Assembly (NCBI GenBank): GCA_028282705.1
Contig: JANQHI010000022.1
Location: 1 to 34,946 of the forward strand
Length of the DNA: 34,946 bases
Reading direction: 5' to 3'
From: Prolixibacteraceae bacterium
Lineage (GTDB): Bacteria > Bacteroidota > Bacteroidia > Bacteroidales > Prolixibacteraceae
Below, piece after piece: positions 31,720-34,946 of this stretch (position 1 is the first letter of the stretch; every line of letters begins with the position of its first letter). The notes under the pieces were generated by a model. That model worked only from the letters and a program-made list of their open reading frames with translations, had not been told where the DNA came from and made no database searches. The position numbers and the translations under genes were made by a program.

Positions 31720-34305
31720 ATGAAGCGAATTATTTTTATTTCCATTTTTACAGTGCTTTTTGCAAAACTATCTGCTATTGAAACTGAGAAGTTAAATTAT
31801 ATTGGAATGCCCGTAGGTGGTATTGGCTCAGGGCAAGTGTATTTAGGGGGTGATGGACAACTTTGGTATTGGGATGTCTTTAATATTAAGCGAATTAATC
31901 CGGGAGGACCTGGCGATAAATTTTATTTGAACCCCATGGTGCAGGACCAGGAGTTTGACCAGGGATTTGCAATCAGGCTTAAAGGGGCAATCACGCCAAC
32001 TGTAAAGGCTTTACGTACAGGTGGTTTTGCTGATATCTCTTTTCTCGGGCAATATCCGGTAGGAAATGTAAGTTATCGCGAAAAAGGCTTCCCTTTGGAA
32101 GTAGGGCTAAAAGCATTTACACCGTTTATCCCCACAAATTATAAGGAGTCAGCTTTTCCTGCTATTATTATGGAATACACCATAAAAAATACCGGAGACG
32201 AAAATGTGGAAGCAGAGCTATTTGGCTGGCTTCAAAATACCGCAAATTATTTTACTTCAAAAGGTAAAAGGGGGAAACACATTAATTCAGTAATTAAAAA
32301 TGAAAATAAGCTGCAATTAGTTTGTACTTCTTCGGGAAATGATTTAACGGATTTGCCTGATTCTGGAAACATGACTTTGACTTTGTTGAATCCAAACAAT
32401 GGATGGAGTTCGCCAAGTACTCCGGCAGATATTAGTTATAATTTGCCGGAAGTTAAAAAATCAACAGAGCTTGAAGCTAAAATCAGCCTGGGGGAAAAAC
32501 TTACAGGAGTTGTGGGTGAGCTTGTTGAGCTTACTCCCGGTCAGGAAAAAACAGTATCTTTCATGCTAACATGGTACTATCCAAACCTGCACAGGAATGA
32601 AAGTGGTTTTCACAATTTAAAAGGGAAAGCAAATTTGAGGTATGCTTATAGTAGCAGGTTTGGCTCTTCTGCTGACGTTGCAGCATACATCTCTGATAAC
32701 TTTCAATACTTATCAACAACTACAAAAGATTGGGCAAATACATGGTACAATTCAACATTGCCAACTTGGTTTCTCGATCGTACTTTTTTAAATACAAGTA
32801 CTCTCGCCACCACGGCATGTTATCTGCTGGATGATACCACAGATGACCCTGATAACGAAGGCCGGTTTTATGCCATGGAAGGAGTGTACCTTGGACACGG
32901 AACCTGCACCCATGTTTTTCATTACGAACAAGCCCTGGGGCGTGTTTTCCCGAACCTTGCCAGGAAATTAAGGGAACAGGTCGATTATGGCCTTTCTTTT
33001 AAAAAAGATGGGGTAATTGCATACCGTGGGGAATTGAGCGGTATGGGACGGCATGATGGCAGGGGCTATGCCGTTGACGGTCATGCAGGTACAATCCTCA
33101 GGGCATACCGCGAACATACCATGGCTCCTGATAATTCTTTCCTTAAAAACAACTGGTCGAAAATTAAAAAGGGTATCCAATACATGATCGATCACGACAA
33201 GGAAAAAACAGGCAAGGCAGATGGTATCCTTGAAGGGATTCAATATAATACCCTGGATCGTATGTGGTATGGTAAAATAGCCTGGATCAGTGGCTTGTAT
33301 GCAGCTTCGTTGAAAGCAGGTGCACAAATGGCAGCTGAAGTGGGCGATAAGGCCTTTGCCAAAACTTGTACAAAACTTTCTAAATTGGCTTACGAGAATA
33401 TTTCAAAGGAACTATTTGATGGTGAGTATTTTATTCAGAAATTGGATCCTGATCATTTGGATGCACCCAACTCTAATATTGGTTGCCACATCGACCAATT
33501 GCTTGGTCAGTATTGGTCTACTCAAATGGGGCTTGGTGATATTGTTCCAAATCAACAAGTAAAATCAGCTTTAAAGTCAATCGTAAAATACAATTATGTA
33601 GATAATTATGGGGAGTTTTTGGCAAATACAGAAATCCCTATTAAACGATGGTATGGTGATGATGATGAACAGGGGGTAATCATGTGTTCTTTCCCTAAAG
33701 GAGGTGCCGACAAAGCACCTGGTAAAATCAATAACGAATGGGAAAAGCTGGTAGTTGGCTATTTTAGCGAGTTTTGGACTGGACAGGAACACCAGTTAGC
33801 AGCTGCTTTAATTTCTGAAGGTTTGATTGAAGAAGCTTTGAAGGTTGAAAAGGCTGTTCATAATCGATATTCTGCTGAGCGACGTAACCCTTACAATGAA
33901 ATTGAATACGGAAATCATTACACCAGGGCTATGAGTGGTTATGCACCATTTGTTTCTGCCAGTGGTTTTATCTACAATGGTCCACAGGGTGTTATCGGTT
34001 TTAAACCTAAAATGGATGCAGAAAATTTTAAATCAGCATTTATTACTGCCGAAGGGTGGGGGAGCTTTTCTCAAAAGGTTATTAATAATAAGATGGTTTG
34101 TGCAATTGAACTTGTTTATGGTAAACTCAAACTTAATGAATTACATTTAGCCGGTACTTCAGGTAAAAAGCCACAAACAATCGAAGGTAAATTGAATGGT
34201 GAAGAAATCAATATTAAGTTTACTCAGGAAAATAATTCAATTTCTTTAGGGTTTGATGAGATATCTCTAACTGAAAGAGATAAACTTGAAATAACTATTT
34301 ACTAA
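31720..34305 (+). CDS. Secreted GH116-family glycoside hydrolase (GBA2-like beta-glycosidase)
   Basis: 861 residues. The signal peptide is MKRIIFISIFTVLFAKLSA. The N-terminal beta-sandwich of the GBA2_N type covers about 25-300 and begins with the family signature GMPVGGIGSGQVYLGGDG. The C-terminal (alpha/alpha)6 barrel (DUF608 type) covers about 370-810. By alignment from memory with human GBA2, where the nucleophile lies in YLEGQEY and the acid/base Asp in QTYDGW, the nucleophile here is Glu387 in AMEGVY and the acid/base is Asp513 in NTLDRMW. The family cleaves beta-glucosides, beta-xylosides or related beta-glycosides with retention; the exact sugar cannot be read here. Location is probably periplasmic. 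It sits after the SusCD terminator with its own promoter-like element. A further lipoprotein gene follows on the same strand. Confidence 0.9.
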   Translation: MKRIIFISIFTVLFAKLSAIETEKLNYIGMPVGGIGSGQVYLGGDGQLWYWDVFNIKRINPGGPGDKFYLNPMVQDQEFDQGFAIRLKGAITPTVKALRTGGFADISFLGQYPVGNVSYREKGFPLEVGLKAFTPFIPTNYKESAFPAIIMEYTIKNTGDENVEAELFGWLQNTANYFTSKGKRGKHINSVIKNENKLQLVCTSSGNDLTDLPDSGNMTLTLLNPNNGWSSPSTPADISYNLPEVKKSTELEAKISLGEKLTGVVGELVELTPGQEKTVSFMLTWYYPNLHRNESGFHNLKGKANLRYAYSSRFGSSADVAAYISDNFQYLSTTTKDWANTWYNSTLPTWFLDRTFLNTSTLATTACYLLDDTTDDPDNEGRFYAMEGVYLGHGTCTHVFHYEQALGRVFPNLARKLREQVDYGLSFKKDGVIAYRGELSGMGRHDGRGYAVDGHAGTILRAYREHTMAPDNSFLKNNWSKIKKGIQYMIDHDKEKTGKADGILEGIQYNTLDRMWYGKIAWISGLYAASLKAGAQMAAEVGDKAFAKTCTKLSKLAYENISKELFDGEYFIQKLDPDHLDAPNSNIGCHIDQLLGQYWSTQMGLGDIVPNQQVKSALKSIVKYNYVDNYGEFLANTEIPIKRWYGDDDEQGVIMCSFPKGGADKAPGKINNEWEKLVVGYFSEFWTGQEHQLAAALISEGLIEEALKVEKAVHNRYSAERRNPYNEIEYGNHYTRAMSGYAPFVSASGFIYNGPQGVIGFKPKMDAENFKSAFITAEGWGSFSQKVINNKMVCAIELVYGKLKLNELHLAGTSGKKPQTIEGKLNGEEINIKFTQENNSISLGFDEISLTERDKLEITIY

Positions 34306-34529
34306 TAGTCTGAACCATATTTATTGTTTGTATGAACTTGTCAAAAGTTGGAGGGGGAATTTTGAAAGTGACATATTAATTCTCAGTAGCGAAACTCTAT
34401 TTTTTTTTGCATAGCCACAGCTATGAAAAAAATTAGCTGAAGCCGATAAGATTAAAATGTTGCTTGCAGTTTTTCAGATTAACTTTTGACAGCTTAGCAA
34501 TAAAAATAAAGAATCAATTCGTAATAAAA
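34306..34529. other. Spacer with overlapping hairpins and an inverted TTTTGACA motif
   Basis: CATAGC (34410-34415) pairs with GCTATG (34420-34425); the flanking T-run and A-run (34402-34408 with 34426-34432) extend the stem past a one-base bulge. An alternative stem, CAGCTA / TAGCTG, uses part of the same bases. A 15-base motif AACTTGTCAAAAGTT (34335-34349) is nearly inverted at 34481-34495. No gene was seen. Confidence 0.45.
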
Positions 34530-34946
34530 ATGAAAAATCAAAAAGTAATATTATTAATCTTAACCATGTGTTTAGGATTGTTTTCATGCTCGAATGGAAA
34601 GAGTGAGAAGTTACCTCAGGAGTTTATTAAGAGTATAGAGCTTAAAAACCTTGGGGAGAACACCCCCAAACTTAATGTCCATAAAATTAATGATGGGCTT
34701 TACAAAGTCAGCGTTAATGTGGTCTTAAAGGAGGACTTGGTCCAACAAGGATGGGCTACTACTATCGTTCCCGGTTTTAAAGGTACTTTTCACTGGGCTC
34801 CCCATTTAACACCAACTGATGAGCATATTATTTCAGATCATGTATTTCGTGCACCTGCACTTATTTTAACATCAGGTTCCAAATCGATTACCATTATTCC
34901 CGATATGGATGAGCGAAACCAAAGTCAAAATAGGTGGTACATGGAT
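34530..34946 (+). CDS. Putative secreted lipoprotein, cut by window edge
   Basis: The frame is open from ATG 34530 to the window end, 139 codons, with no stop. The signal peptide MKNQKVILLILTMCLGLFSC ends in a lipobox with Cys20, followed by SNGKSEK. The visible part is rich in beta-strand-like sequence (LYKVSVNVVLKEDLVQQGW, TIVPGFKGTFHWAPHLTP, HVFRAPALILTSGSKSITII). I do not recognise the family. Its position after GH116 on the same strand suggests a further glycan-binding or glycan-cleaving protein of cassette 3, but the catalytic part, if any, lies outside the window. The start is supported by an A-rich context and by the complete lipoprotein signal. Confidence 0.8.
   Translation, partial: MKNQKVILLILTMCLGLFSCSNGKSEKLPQEFIKSIELKNLGENTPKLNVHKINDGLYKVSVNVVLKEDLVQQGWATTIVPGFKGTFHWAPHLTPTDEHIISDHVFRAPALILTSGSKSITIIPDMDERNQSQNRWYMD

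Overview
The window looks like a chromosomal segment of a Bacteroidota bacterium, plausibly a Bacteroidales/Marinilabiliales-type glycan degrader. The reasons are three SusC/SusD pairs, three ECF sigma/FecR anti-sigma pairs, a hybrid two-component system, A-rich start regions without Shine-Dalgarno sequences, TAnnTTTG-type promoter elements and AT-rich DNA. The genus cannot be fixed from this sequence. No rRNA, tRNA or CRISPR array was seen.

Layout. 1-2095 (minus strand): two alpha-solenoid (HEAT/LRV-like) repeat proteins, the first cut by the window edge. 2096-2807: gene-free DNA with hairpins and degenerate short repeats. 2808-3803: membrane-anchored alpha/beta hydrolase. 3949-12393: cassette 1 (sigma, FecR, SusC, SusD, S1-type sulfatase). 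12431-13115: broken IS982-family element. 13223-19991: cassette 2 (sigma, FecR, SusC, SusD), followed by a terminator hairpin and a 50-codon SusD relic. 20731-24345: hybrid two-component system. 24461-34305: cassette 3 (sigma, FecR, SusC, SusD, terminator, GH116 glycosidase). 34530-end: start of a lipoprotein cut by the window edge.

How the genes work together. All three SusC proteins carry an N-terminal STN domain and each follows its own FecI-like sigma and FecR-like anti-sigma. By family knowledge this is trans-envelope signalling: glycan at SusCD changes STN-FecR contact and frees the sigma factor, which raises expression of the same SusCD operon. The sulfatase and GH116 enzyme suggest that at least some substrates are sulfated and/or beta-linked glycosides, but no substrate can be named. 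The hybrid two-component system adds a second kind of sensor between cassettes 2 and 3.

Most interesting signal. Each of the three FecR-SusC spacers holds one hairpin whose sequence differs between loci but whose design is the same. Read on the minus strand it is an intrinsic terminator: a 12-14 bp stem, then a run of six U. In all three the single imperfect pair is A.C on the plus strand and becomes a G.U pair on the minus strand. A TAnnTTTG element on the minus strand overlaps each susC start codon. This predicts three short antisense RNAs covering the susC leaders, like the DonS-type RNAs known from Bacteroides fragilis. Each spacer also has a tiny ORF upstream of the hairpin, and two of these share the string ATGCCTATGG. 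Other notable points are the SusD relic, the broken IS982 element, an arginine-codon shift in cassette 3, and a non-canonical nucleophile elbow in the hydrolase.
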